From the NCBI GenBank assembly GCA_022575985.1, contig JAKSXM010000007.1, positions 1,242,501 to 1,306,500 on the forward strand: a DNA stretch of 64,000 bases, read 5' to 3'. This document shows positions 36,001-47,616 of this stretch, piece after piece. Made by a program: the position numbers and the translations under genes. Below the pieces are notes generated by a model. The model was not told where the DNA came from, made no database searches, and was given only the letters and a program-made list of their open reading frames with translations. Source of the DNA: Anagrus nilaparvatae. Taxonomy: Eukaryota > Arthropoda > Insecta > Hymenoptera > Mymaridae. Numbering within the stretch: the first letter of the stretch is position 1; every line of letters begins with the position of its first letter.

Positions 36001-36313
36001 TTTATTTCAAGTAAATAAATGAAATCATTAATTTTATTTCAAACCAAGATTTTATTGAAATTGCGTTAAATCATTTCAGGTTAAAGAAGATATTCAAAGA
36101 ATTAATAAATCTGAGCCATTTTTAGATATAAAATATGTACATGATGCAGGAGATTCAGGAAGAGAAAGACAGGCATCTGAATTTAAAAAAATCCTAGATA
36201 ATGATTTTAAAACTGATCCTATGTTTATACCAAGCTTTAAAAAAGAATTTGAAAAACAAACAGAAGAAATATGTAAATGTTATGATAAATTATTAAAAAA
36301 TAATAACGTTTGA
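33054..36313 (+). CDS. secreted helical protein family, copy B (4 exons)
   Basis: Predicted secreted protein of 253 residues, family not recognised. Exons: 33054-33107, 33415-33606, 35729-36010, 36080-36313; all introns GT-AG and phase 0. Signal peptide MELKILTVLALFFYMNSC. Exon 2 carries SRKKTIDDDLQEKREFLSEF and an NNT glycosylation site; exon 3 carries TACEKLESSFYDNIQES type sequence (here AACEKLE), LQNQTLPPYVSYNTLTDEV with another site (NQT), and SPWRNFAAHACLFQ; exon 4 carries KTDPMFIPSFKKEFEK and ends KCYDKLLKNNNV. It has an extra cysteine (EICKCY) where A and C have EIRECY. The frame is fully open, ends in TGA instead of TAA, and is followed by AATAAA. The 5' UTR donor seen in A and C is changed, so transcription or splicing of the leader may differ. 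Confidence 0.85.
33685..35657. mobile_element. TA-flanked mariner-like fold-back in intron 2 of copy B
   Basis: The termini CACTGTAAAAAGTAACTTTC and the exact complement end at 33685 and 35657, with TA on both sides (33683-33684, 35658-35659). Copies A and C read through the site as AGTACTTATA. The arms of about 150 bases are rich in TTTACTAAATTTAGTA-type palindromes. A LINE fragment is nested inside. Confidence 0.75.
33828..35215 (-). pseudogene. nested jockey-like LINE fragment, decayed
   Basis: On the minus strand pieces of a non-LTR reverse transcriptase can be read in order: KAFYKVSHHLLIDKLYNIGI (about 35120-35195), NRYQAVKFEATVSD, SDVPQ with the following GSVLGPLLF region deleted, LELFADDSRLRR with the catalytic FADD (34978-34989), then NISKSQILSF, and the C-terminal part LPHLLFGSSIWRPYTQQKRS at 34476-34697. 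Stops and frameshifts are frequent. The 3' end is an (AATAA)n tail, visible as TTTTA repeats at 33828-33868. The element is dead, and older than the LINE at 17847. Confidence 0.65.
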
Positions 36314-36417
36314 AGTTTTTTTATACAAAAAAGGATTTTAGTCTATAAATAAATAATTATTCGATGAATTTGTCAAACAAAAATGTTGATTGATTTAATT
36401 ATTTAAGAAATGAAGTA

Positions 36418-36423
36418 AATAAA
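36418..36423 (+). terminator. polyadenylation signal, copy B
   Basis: AATAAA in GAAGTAAATAAAGTTTTACG, at the same place as in copies A and C, about 105 bases after the stop. Confidence 0.55.
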
Positions 36424-36496
36424 GTTTTACGATAAAAATCTTAACCATTTTTTTATTTTTTTAAACCTTTCGTTTTAGTTAATAAATTTTAAAAAT

Positions 36497-36497
36497 G

Positions 36498-36538
<41 letters not shown>

Positions 36539-38145
36539 GGGATAGGTAATAGGAAAGGGAGAGAGCCAGTTTACTGGTGGACTTCAGAAATAGCGGAGCT
36601 CCGTAAGGAGTGTCACAGGATGCGACGAAGGGCACAGAGAGCACGGGACAGGCCCGAGGCTGCTGCACTTTCCCAGGAACACAAGGATACTAAACACCGG
36701 CTGGCCAAAGCTATCCGTCAAAGCAAGGCTCGATGCCTGCGTTCATTACGCGAGGATGTAAACAAAGACCCCTGGGGTCTTGGATACAAAGTCGTAATGG
36801 GCAAGTTGAACCGGGGTCTGACAACATGATGGACGCGGTGTCGACCGAACGAATCATCGGCGCTCTCTTCCCTGAGTGGCCTATCCGGGAAAACCCAGTA
36901 GAGGCGATACCCAGGGGGGAAGTGCCGTTATTCAGCGAGGATGAGATGGTGAAGGCCATGAAGGCCATGAAAAATGGCAAGGCGCCGGGGCTGGACGGGA
37001 TACCAGCGGAAGTGCTCAAACGAGCGGTCAAAATAATCCCTGGTATCCTGTTAAGCATGTTTAATGCATGCTTGGTGGCGGGAGTGTTCCAAGGCAGTGG
37101 AAGGTGGCACGTCTCGTGCTCTTGAACAAGGGTAAACGTGGGGCCCCGGACTCTCCATCATCTTACGGATCCTTTTGCATGTTAAATACCATCGGAAAGG
37201 TGATGGAGAGCAGGCTCCGGGCAAGGTTGAGAAGAGCCATCGAGGAGGGGGGTGGCCTTTCCGAGGAGCAGTATGGATTTTATGAGGGGCATTCCACGAT
37301 AGACGCCATCCGGCGTGTCGTGGATACCGTAGAGGCTGAGAGAGAAAAGCGGCCTGCAATTCGCAAAGACGTCCTTCTTGTAACGCTGGACGTCAAAAAC
37401 GCTTTCAATTCGGCCAGGTGGGATGACATGATCCGGTCTCTCGGAACTAAAAAAACATCATTTTTAAGTTGTATAAAATATAACAAATATATTGATAATA
37501 TATTGAGAATATATTGAGAATATATTTACAATATATTTACAATATATTTACAATATATTGAAAATATATTCTCTTTTTTACTTGGGCAACATAGGAGGGC
37601 CCAAACCCGGGCTTTAAAGATCTGAGATCTGGGCGGATATCTCCAAATTCACCAAGCACAGACATAAAATATCGTCTGTGCAGCGGCAAGCGGCCCTGAG
37701 GATCGCCTGCGCGTACCATACGGTACCGCTCGAGGCGATCCAGGTAGTAGCATCGGTCATACCCATTGACCTGCTAACGTTGGAGCGGAAATACATTTAC
37801 GATAGTATAGAGGACCGCGTAGTGGCATCCTATCGCGCCCACTCCAGCTCTATGGAAAAATGGTAGAAACGGTGGAAACAGGACGAAGAGGAAAATGCCC
37901 GATGGACGCGCAGACTGATTTCAGATCTGCAGGCATGGGCTGGACGACAACATGGGGAGGTGGATTTTTACCTCACCCAATTTTTAACGGGACACGGGTA
38001 CTTCCGTGCAATGTTGAAACATTGGCATAAGGTGGCAACAGAGGAGTGCTTGCACTGCCCAGGCGAGAAGGATACAGTGGAGCACACTTTCTTCGGATGT
38101 GTGCGCTACGTGGAAGGGCGCTTAAAACTGTTGGTTAAAAAGAAA
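36497..38145 (+). mobile_element. R1-like LINE fragment, GC-rich, internally deleted
   Basis: A sharp change to GC-rich sequence follows an (AAT)n run (36497-36536). The segment encodes R1-type ORF2 pieces and ends near 38145 in A/T-rich unit sequence. The middle (about 37447-37595) is replaced by A/T-rich DNA with seven 11-bp repeats of the form AATATATTGAG or AATATATTTAC (37495-37572). The GC content contrast suggests a younger arrival or an element with its own codon bias. Confidence 0.75.
36563..38145 (+). pseudogene. R1-clade ORF2 remnants (RT fingers and C-terminal zinc knuckle)
   Basis: Readable blocks in order: PVYWWTSEIAELRKECHRMR (linker before RT), DPWGLGYKVVMGKL, FSEDEMVKAMKAMKNGKAPG with LDGIPAEVL, WKVARLVLLNKGKR, SYGSFCMLNTIGKVMESRL, EEQYGFYEGHSTIDAI, and VLLVTLDVKNAFNSARWDDM holding the first catalytic Asp. 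At least two frame changes occur (about 36815 and 37100). The deletion removes the YADD part. After the A/T-rich insert, C-terminal blocks resume: RQAALRIACAYHTVPLEAI, DFYLTQFLTGHGYFRAMLKH and a CxxC...H...C knuckle (ECLHCPGEKDTVEHTFFGC). An in-frame TAG lies near 37864. It cannot encode an active enzyme. Confidence 0.75.
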
Positions 38146-39267
38146 AAAATTATATTTAATCAGATATATTTGTTTTGCGGATTATAAAAAAATTTGAGGA
38201 GGCAGTTTCTAAGTGCATCTAAAACTACTCATGCAAATAAATTCAATTTTTTATTAATATAACTTTATTTTTTTTTTGCTCTCAATTGTGTAGTTAACTG
38301 ATTTAATCAATATTAATTACATTAGCAAAAATTTTATTGTTTATTATTTAATTTATTTAAATTTTTGATTATGCCCCGCCTTCCATTGTGCCTCCTCCCC
38401 TAGGTTATTAACTTTACTGAAATTAAAAATGCATGCATTTATTAAAATCCTTTAACACTATGTCATGAACATATAATTATAAATACTTAGTAAACATTGA
38501 ATATATGAATGGGTAATTGATACATTTTAATTCGACGTGACACATTTAATTATACCTGTATTAGATACTTACAAATATAAATAAATTCTGATTATGATTC
38601 ACTTTAAATTTAATTATTATTTATAACTTTCCATTTTTCAATATAATAATAAAAAATGTGATGTAAAAAAAAATATAAAAATAGTAAGCAGTTTTACAAA
38701 GGATTTTTAAATAATATGAGATTTTTGATATTTAAAATTTTTCGAAATAAAAAAGACTTCTAATTGTTTTAAATAGTCTATCAAAATTAAAATTTCTGAA
38801 AGTTATAATATTGAGTAATTTTTATGATTAAATAAAAAATTATTTTTTCTTATAAAGATAATTCTTAAAAAGAATTATCATTAATAAGAAATTTATGCTC
38901 ATAGTGAAACAAGAAAATATTAATCGGCCTATTTTGGCTCTTGCAGAAACTAGTGTGAGCCATCATCAGTGTAATGCACTAGTTTCCACGTATTACAGAT
39001 AAACCGAAATATAAACCAAAAATAATTATAATTATTAATACATAAATATATAAAATAAGAATTATCAATTGGGTTCTGTCGCATGCAATGGCCCTAAGTA
39101 GGTTTTCACGAACTTTATTTATGCATAATCAAAAAATATAAGTTTAGCCATGTTGATTTTTGGTAGATTATTAAAGATTTATTCGATTAAGCAGATACTA
39201 AAATTTGATTGGTTTATAATTATTTGACCAACTCTGTATATGTAATTTTAGATTATCACAAAAAAGT
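38146..39267 (+). other. junction of units B and C, non-coding
   Basis: 38400-38860 and 38930-39260 align with 57540-57900 and 57960-58330. It contains a paired motif (ACTAGTGTGAGCCATCATCA and TGCACTAGTTTCCACGTA, about 38950-38985). No gene seen. Confidence 0.45.
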
Positions 39268-41881
39268 AAAGGCTATTCCCGGATAAGAAGGGGGCTCCGG
39301 CCCACGAAACCGATTGCCGTGAAATTTTCAGGGCATACTTTGGGTACCAAAAGATCACCTTTCACCTGTATAGGGACTTCCGAATGCCCTTCCTTACGTC
39401 CCTAACCTCAAAAAGTCATTTTTTTTAGGTTTTCAGCAAATTTAATAAATTTTCGATAAATTTTACTACATTTAAAGAAACGTAAGATGTAGGGCTAGTT
39501 AAAAGTGACATTTTTACACATAAAATAACTCACTTAAAATGATAGAACATAATTTTAAAGCTTAAAACAGTTTTTACAAGCTGTTTTATGTAATTTTTTT
39601 TCAAAAAAATCCAAAGTTTTTGTTATTTTTCCCTTGTTTTCTCGGAACTGGTGATAGGTACACTCTTAATTTTTTTCTGGTAACATATTTTAGTTGTACA
39701 AGGTCACCTTGAAATTTTCAGACAAAACGGTTTGGTGCAACCTACTTAAAAGTCCACTGAAAGTGGAGTTTGCAATTTTCGGTTTTTAGCAAATTTTTAT
39801 TTTATACGATGAAAATGGTAAGTAATTCTGATTTATCAGTGAAATACTTTTTGATTTATTTCAATTTTATACTTTTTTCAATATATTACACTATTTTTAA
39901 TATTTTTCATGCTAGACTGAAGAAAATATTTCAAAAATATTTCAATTAAAAACGAAAAAAATGGCATTAATTTTGTTCTAAGTGAGTAATGTTTTATTCT
40001 TTCTGTCTGGAATATTTATATAAGTTCAGAGATGGCAGTTTAGAGGGCAAAAAAAGATGAAAGATATGTCGCGTCAATTGTTTCACTGTATGACCGGCTG
40101 AATAAAATCGGCTAATTATGATTTCATTCTTTTCTCTATATAATCAGGATTCCTCGTAGATAATTAGGCGCTCTCAATAAATAATATATAAGTTCACGTT
40201 AATAATGCATGGAGCCGGCTTCTATAGGATTATCTAATATAATATTTTCGGAATATAGTGTCTTTCCGAAGGCCTCCGAGAGCGCCCGATTTTGTACGAG
40301 CCATCCTGATTATAGAGAAAAGAGAATCGAATAAACTATGACACTATATTGTTTTTCTTATTGGAACTGACGGTGGTAAAATTCATTTGCAATATTTTGA
40401 TTCTGTTAAATTAAAAATTCGACTCGGTTTTTGATTATGTTAAAGTTTAATTTTATCTAATATCTCACATGATTACATTTTTCTGAAACATCATCTGATA
40501 CTCAAATTAACTGAATAACGCTTTTTCATCGCATTCTCAAAGATCTTTGTTAAGGTTGAATCAGGTGGATAGAAATAGCATTTTTTTAGTAAAAATTTCT
40601 GGAGATCGAAACTTCTAGAATGTTTAATATTTTTAGCCATTGATCATGTTATGTGTCCCTTAAAATTAAAAAAATTATTTTGAAAATTTATTGACTACTG
40701 ACGGAGATATTAGCGCTTGAAATTTCACTAATTTTTGAGGGACATAATTAATCAAGACTAATTAAAAATTTCAATTTTTAACAATAATGTGAAATATATT
40801 TCAAGTTTTTTGATTTTGAAGACATTTTTATAAATAATCTGATTTTAAAAATCTTTGAATTTAATATTTAAGGCATTATTTAGCATCGATTCATTAAAAA
40901 AAATTTTTGATTTTCTACGTTTCGCCACGAATAAATTGATTTTTTGAAAAATTTAGGTTAGGCCAAGGCAATGATGGTAACCTCTGCCTTAGACGGACGG
41001 TTGGGCCTTGTTAACGGGCTTCTTATATATGGACCAAGGGGTCGACTTATCGCTTGCGGGAGCGACTTATGGTAGTTGCCATCTGTGTCCCCACATTTTG
41101 CCCTCTAAACTGCCATCTCTGAACTTATATAAATATTCCAGACAGAAAGAATAAAACATTACTCACTTAGAACAAAATTAATGCCATTTTTTTCGTTTTT
41201 AATTGAAATATTTTTGAAATATTTTCTTCAGTCTAGCATGAAAAATATTAAAAATAGTGTAATATATTGAAAAAAGTATAAAATTGAAATAAATCAAAAA
41301 GTATTTCACTGATAAATCAGAATTACTTACCATTTTCATCGTATAAAATAAAAATTTGCTAAAAACCGAAAATTGCAAACTCCACTTTCAGTGGATTTTT
41401 AAGTAGGTTGCACCAAACCGTTTTGTCTGAAAATTTCAAGGTGACCTTGTACAACTAAAATATGTTACCAGAAAAAAAATTAAGAGTGTACCTATCACCA
41501 GTTCCGAGAAAACAAGGGAAAAATAACAAAAACTTTGGATTTTTTTGAAAAAAAATTACATAAAACAGCTTGTAAAAACTGTTTTAAGCTTTAAAATTAT
41601 GTTCTATCATTTTAAGTGAGTTATTTTATGTGTAAAAAAGTCACTTTTAACTAGCCCTACATCTTACGTTTCTTTAAATGTAGTAAAATTTATCGAAAAT
41701 TTATTAAATTTGCTGAAAACCTAAAAAAAATGACTTTTTGAGGTTAGGGACGTAAGGAAGGGCATTCGAAAGTCCCTATACAGGTGAAAGGTGATCTTTT
41801 GGTACCCAAAGTATGCCCTGAAAATTTCACGGCAATCGGTTTCGTGGGCCGGAGCCCCCTTCTTATCCGGGAATAGCCTTT
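39268..41881. mobile_element. 2.6-kb fold-back element with ~785-bp arms
   Basis: Arms 39268-40051 and 41095-41881 are near-perfect reverse complements; the outer ends read AAAGGCTATTCCCGGATAAG. Unit B has the intact site at about 27960. The central 1.04 kb is unique with no coding frame. The end sequence (CCCGGATAAGAAGGG then TCCGGCCC) resembles the end of the PIF-like element at 12683, so it may be mobilised by that type of transposase. Confidence 0.75.
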
Positions 41882-41911
41882 AAAGCAATAATATAAAAGT
41901 GATTTAAAAAG

Positions 41912-42570
41912 AACCTTGCACAAAAGTATAGGATTTTGCCTTTTGATCGAATTGGCCGAATTTTGGATATGGTGTATATTTTATCATTCTGTACAAAAGT
42001 CTCATTGGGCACAAAGCTCAAGAGTCTCAACTTTGGTGGCTACGGAGCTTGAAAGCTCCAAAGCTCCACCATGGCAAGATCGCTTCAAAACCTTATTTCT
42101 TTTATTTTTGAAATGTATCTTTATGTTTTTGAGATCTCTAATTCCAAATCTGATGTCAAATTGAAATTATTGACAGTTGGTAGCTGTCAACTAGCTGTCA
42201 AATTGACAACAGAATACAAAAAACTTAAAATAATGATTTCACAATATGTTTTCGAGGTTGCTGAGTTCAAATCTGATGTCATAATGACAAAGTTGACAGA
42301 TGCCAACTGTCAATAATGTCAATTTGACATCAGATTTGGAATCAGAGACCTCAAAAACATAAAGTTATACTTTAAAAATAAAAGAAAAAAGTTTTTGAAG
42401 CGATCTTGTCAAGGTGGAGCTTTGAGCTTTCAAGCTCCGTTACCGCCAAAGTTAAGACTTTTGAGCTTCGTGCCCATTGAGACTTTTGTTCAGAATGATA
42501 AAATCTCCAAAATATTCAAAATTTGGCCAATTCGGCCGAAAGGCAAAATCCTATACTTTTGTGCGGGTTT
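41912..42570. mobile_element. fold-back element, ~270-bp arms
   Basis: The ends are AACCTTGCACAAAAGTATAG and the complement of CTATACTTTTGTGCGGGTTT. The arms contain GAGCTTGAAAGCTCCAAAGC type words, and the centre has repeated TTGACAGTTG and AGCTGTCAA motifs. Unit B lacks it (about 28000). No coding. Confidence 0.7.
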
Positions 42571-42625
42571 AAATTACGTCGTCAGCCCCTCACAAAAGAA
42601 TACATCAAGTATATTTTAAATACCA

Positions 42626-43320
42626 CCCGACGAATTTTCGATAGATCTCTTTAGATCTCCGGAGATCTCTGGAGATTAAAATAGATCTAAATAGATCTTC
42701 AGAGATCTGTGGAATGAAAAAAAAATTATAAAAATTTATAAATGTCATTTAAAATCATTAAATGAAGGTGCTCGTGAAGGTGTGAAAGGATAATTTGATT
42801 TTTTATAGAAAACCTATAATACCAGGGTTTTGGACATGAAATTTATGTGATTTTGGACACCATTCATAAAACTAACTACATGTCAAATAGGTAATAAATT
42901 AGTTATGAAATTATAAAATGATTAATTTTTTTAGTAAATAAAATATGATATGTGATAAAATCAAAAAGAAAATGTGTATTGTAATGATTATATTGCTTTG
43001 ATAATTAAAATTAAATTTAAAATTTCAAGTCCTTAAAATATCTTTAATAAAATGCTATAAACGTTATATGCAATTATTTATTAACATGAAAAAAAGACTT
43101 CAAATTTGAAAATAAGGCATGTTAAATAATATTTAAATATACTTTGACATTTTTCATTCATTAACCAGGTCTATTTAGATCTATTATAATCTCCAGAGTT
43201 CTCCGGAGATCTAACTCTAGAGATCAAAAGTGATCTGCGGAGATCTAAAGAGATCTCCCCAATTTTTCGATCTATTTAGATCTCCGGAGATCTAAAGAGA
43301 TCTATCGAAAATTCGTCGGG
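42626..43320. mobile_element. 695-bp inverted-repeat element dense in AGATCT, CA target duplication
   Basis: The ends CCCGACGAATTTTCGATAGA are exact inverted repeats. CA flanks both sides (42624-42625, 43321-43322), and unit B reads TACCAAGTATT uninterrupted (about 28060). Near both ends AGATCT or CTCCGGAGATCT recurs many times in about 120 bases. The centre is plain A/T-rich DNA with no coding frame. Confidence 0.75.
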
Positions 43321-44567
43321 CAAGTATTAAATTCAATTTTTGAAATCTATAAGGTATATTTTTATTTTATTCGATGGTTACAAGGAAAAAAATAGTACTT
43401 TCTTAATAATATAAATTTTTTAAGAATACATTTCAAAAATTAAATATTGGAAACATTAGATTTTTTATATTACTTTTGTCCCGAAAAATTAAGAACTGAA
43501 ATTATTATTATTTTTTTTTTAATAATAAATTATTTACTGTTATCGACAAAAAGCAATGTTAAATACTACTTAAAATTCAATTTATATTTTAAATACTTTT
43601 ATTAAAAAATCGTTTTTCATTTCGAATTACCGCCATGAGAAAGTGCGCGTGTTCTGTTTAATCTTACCCCAGTTTTATTTTAGTTCTAACCTGCTAACTT
43701 TTTAAGGACAAAAAGAGCAAACCAAAAATTCTGTTCTAAAACGAAATTAAATCTTTTTAATCAGAATTGGTAAATCGAATTTATTACCAGGAACCAACAA
43801 CGACCAATTTAAAACAAAAAAAGGTATTTCTCTAATTTCAAAATAAATTTTTTTTATTCCGTTAACAATATTTAGCAACGTATAAGTAATTTTTCGAAAA
43901 TCCTTAAATAAAGATCAAAAGACATTTCTCTTTTGAGAAAACTTGGAAAACAAAATCGATTTACATATTATATTTTAATTAATTTTAATAAGATAGGCAC
44001 TTATTACCTTTTCTAATATAAAGAATACATTTAAATTCTTTAACGCTAGTTGTATTTAAATGTATATTGAATATATGGTAATTCATACATTTTAATTTAA
44101 CATGGCACATTTAATTATGGCTGTGTTTATTTACTCAGAAATTATGAATAGACTACCTCGAAAATTCAGAAACTTTTTTTCAAAGATTTTACTCATAATA
44201 ATCAAAATTTTTTAAAAATAATAATTAAATCTTACAAAGTATTAAAAAAAATAGTTAATTTTTCAAAAGGAATTTTAATTTTCAATGCAGAGTGCAGAAA
44301 AGCAAGCAAAACAAACCTCAACTCAAAGTTCAAAATAATTTTTATTTTGTAAATGAGTGATTGCATTTTACATAGAAAATTCCTGGGTAAATAGACTTAG
44401 CGTTTAATTATCTACTCACAAATATAAATGTAATATAAATGTAAATCACATTAAATTTAATTATTGCTTACAATTTTCAATAGTTTTGAATATTAATAAA
44501 AAAAAGTGATGCAAAAAAAATATAGTAATAGTAAGCAGTTTTGCGAAAGATAATCGAATCATCGTTA

Positions 44568-45016
44568 ATAGTATATTTTTACCCATGGCCACAAAAGTAA
44601 AGAATGGCCCAAATCGCACGTAAATTACCTTCCGAGGCGAAGCCGAGGATGGTAAACTGCGATTTGGGGCATCCTTTTTTTGTGGCCAAGGACAAAACAT
44701 AATTTTTCTTGCTCAGTGTCGAGAAAATGCGTTTTTTCGAATAGCGCAGCGGCCAGAAAACACGCACTTTCTGGACACTAACAAGAAAAAATCTTTTCTG
44801 TACTGCGGCCCGAAAGTACGTATTTCCCGGGCGCTGCGCGTCCGGCAAAGACGTATTTTCTGGCCACAGTTGCAGAAAAGATTTTGTACAATCCTCGGCC
44901 ATAAACAAAGAATGACCCAAATCGCAGTTTACCATCCTCGGCTTCGCCTCGGAAGGTGCTTTACGTGCGATTTGGACCATTCTTTATTTTTCTGGCCTAG
45001 GACCGTAATATACTAT
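44568..45016. mobile_element. GC-rich fold-back element
   Basis: The ends ATAGTATATTTTTACC and the complement of GGACCGTAATATACTAT pair. Inside, CAAATCGCACGTAAATTACC and GGTGCTTTACGTGCGATTTG pair, and GGCGAAGCCGAGGATGGTAA pairs with its complement at about 44931-44950. It interrupts the CGTTAAAAATC sequence kept in A and B. Frames that read through both arms reflect the palindrome rather than a gene. Confidence 0.65.
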
Positions 45017-45489
45017 TCACGGCTTTCATTCAATAATAATTGTCAATGCTTTTCATTCTAAAAGTAAGAAGTAGTTCTAGGTTAATACAAATTATTAATA
45101 AGCAGAGTATACAATTAGACTTCATGTATGTAGACTTTTGCAATGTAGACTTTATGTATTTTAAATTGACCTTTACTTAAATTATTTAGTATTTGTTGGT
45201 AGGTAAATTATACAGAAATTCTTGAACGTGAATGGCTTATTATTCAGCATTTTATTGTAATTTTCTAATACAGACAGGTGATAAAAATTGCTTTAATTAT
45301 AATTGAATATTTTTGATGTAGTTTCTTAATTTGAAGTTTCATCAGCTTATCATTGGAATGTTACTACCAAGAATGAAACATTATTTCAAACTTTCGAAAA
45401 ATTTTAAAAAAATTTCCGGAAAAGTTTTATCTTATTCAACATTAGATCATTTTCCAAATGACAACAAAATGCATGAAGCAAAAGCTGAG

Positions 45490-46240
45490 ATACGTTGCCA
45501 ACTAGCTGGCACTAAGGTTCCTCAAACAAAGATCTTAATACATGAATATGCCACTGATATCACCGATTACAACCATACAATCATACATTCATTTCTCTCT
45601 TAATTCCATAACAGTTGTGAAATATCACCGGTTACAATATTTTCAGATATTAGTACTTTAATGGAATTAAATAATTTATTGTACTAAAAAAAAAAAAAAT
45701 GTTACAGTTTTTTTAATTTTTTTCTTTTTTTAATTTTGAGAAAAAAATTTTGAAAATATTCGGTTATTACCGATTTATTAATCCAAAAAATTTCTTTAAG
45801 CGAACTTTCTAAAACTAGTACCATCATAGAAATAAATTAGGTACTACGTCCAAAAAGAAAAAAAATTTTGCCGATTTTTGTATTTTTTTATAAAAAAAAT
45901 TTTGAGAAAAAATTAAATATTAGATTCGAGATATCGAGTAAAAACCGTATTTTCAAATATATGTACTTTCATAGAATGGAAATAAATGAGGTATTACACC
46001 CAAATTAAAAAAAAAAAAGTAGTTTGAGATTTTTTGATGAAAAAATTTTTGAAAAAAAAATTAGGTTTTAATTTCATAATGGTTTTGAAATGGTTACATA
46101 CAAACACACAGACACACACACATACTTTTGATAAAAACCTGTATTTTAGCTTCCTGAGGTCTCAAAATTTGCTTATATCACAAAAAATCAAAAATTAAAA
46201 TTTGACCCAGCACAATGGTTCCTCTGTGAGAAACCAAAAG
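45490..46240 (-). repeat. GT-microsatellite repeat family, copy 3 (reversed)
   Basis: Same orientation and insertion point as the unit B copy, with a shorter and more mutated CA run (46091-46120). The leader frame is broken by stops here. Confidence 0.6.
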
Positions 46241-47616
46241 TGCGTAATTGTTATGAAACGGTAATTAAATATAAAACTAGCAATATTGTAATTAAAAATT
46301 GATAAACCTAGGCTTAAATAATTATGAATTAAATAAATTTTTTTTTAAATTATTCTTATTAATTAAAAACCAAGCATGAATTTTAAAATTCATTTTTAAT
46401 GTAAATCAGAATAAATTTTTTTTTAAATACAAAATTCCTGCTATTTTATTTTTAAAAATTCTAATTAATTACATTTTGAAAGACTTTTACATTTGTAAAA
46501 AAGTTGAGCAAATGTGCAAAACTCTTTGATTTGTACCGACTCTAATATAAAGCCAATGGTTGCATTTTGAATCCATTTCAGTTTGTCAATTCATTAACAT
46601 TCAGCAAACAGCTTAAAATGTACTAACCCAATATAAAATTTACTTTAAATTAACTTTTTCTCGAATTTAATTTCGTTAATTAAAAAGTTTTGAAGATACT
46701 AATTAATTTAATTAATTATAAAATTATTTTTTAAAATATTAAATTTAGAAACTTTCTTAGAATAATTAATATTCTTTCTTTATAATTTATTAAATAATTC
46801 AAATTTATCCGGAGTTCGAAGGACTTCCAATTTATTTATTCAAAGCAAAAAGTTAATTCAATCGATTATTTTCGATGCTATTATAAAAAAAATCTTTATC
46901 AATTGAAAAGATACAGTACATATTTATTCTAATTTTTTATGATAAAATCGTGCAATTCCTGCATACACCCCGAAGTTATTATCAAGCTAATGCAATTAGA
47001 GAGCTTATAGTAATAATAGAAAGTTTTAAGTTTTTAAAGTTAATTTATCATTATATTTCGACTCAAAATAAAATATATCCTACTTCAAATAATCTTCGCT
47101 AGAATTCTGGTATTAGTTACTAAAATTCAATTATTCTAACCTAGATATCTAATAGTTATAACTAATATTATAACTAATATTATAACTAATATTATATATT
47201 AGTTATAACTATAGTTATCGTATTAGTTCACGTATTAGTGATAGCAAGGCATGTTTGTCTAGCTTCGTGTCGCGCGTATTTCATGTTTGTATTTCCTTGA
47301 ATAACATCGTTCAAAAAGTCTTTGGCTCTGCGAAATATTTTTATTCGGTCGTATTAGTAGTCGCCATAGTCAAAGTTTTAGTCATCCGGTATTCTCTTGC
47401 GGTCGTTCACTATAGAGGTCTACAAGGTAGTGGTGCCAACCGAAACTAAATGATAAATAAAAATAAAAATGTGTATTTATTTTATGTCAAGTTGACACCA
47501 CTTACTTGCGGTCTTAGTCCTAATAGCAGTTTCGCAAATCCGGTGTTTTACTCGGGGGAGATGGAGTTTATTGCGAACTTTATCCAGATTTCTAGGAAAT
47601 ATAGATTTAACTTTCT

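Larger units (their letters stand above)
27904..39230 (+). repeat. duplication unit B
   Basis: It begins TTATAATTATTTGACGAAAT, equivalent to about 11871 in A and 39220 in C, and proceeds through CGTCGTCAGCCCCTCGCAAA (28008), the long non-coding flank and gene copy B. Unit B and unit C share the GT-microsatellite insertion that unit A lacks. A GC-rich LINE was inserted after the gene (36497-38145). Confidence 0.75.

Noticed and set aside
36711..37359. Minus-strand frames across the GC-rich LINE
   Set aside because: They are antisense shadows of the R1-like coding blocks on the plus strand.
38950..38990. Repeated ACTAGT-containing pair near the unit junction, also near 58005
   Set aside because: It is explained by the unit duplication; no regulatory or recombination role can be supported from sequence alone.
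44461..45061. Several overlapping frames in the GC-rich fold-back
   Set aside because: They read through palindromic arms, so both strands are open by symmetry; no protein motif.
45331..45603. 90-codon plus-strand frame in unit C
   Set aside because: It crosses from unit sequence into the GT-family insertion, one base in unit B breaks it, and its second half occurs reversed at 56575-56690 as part of the repeat.
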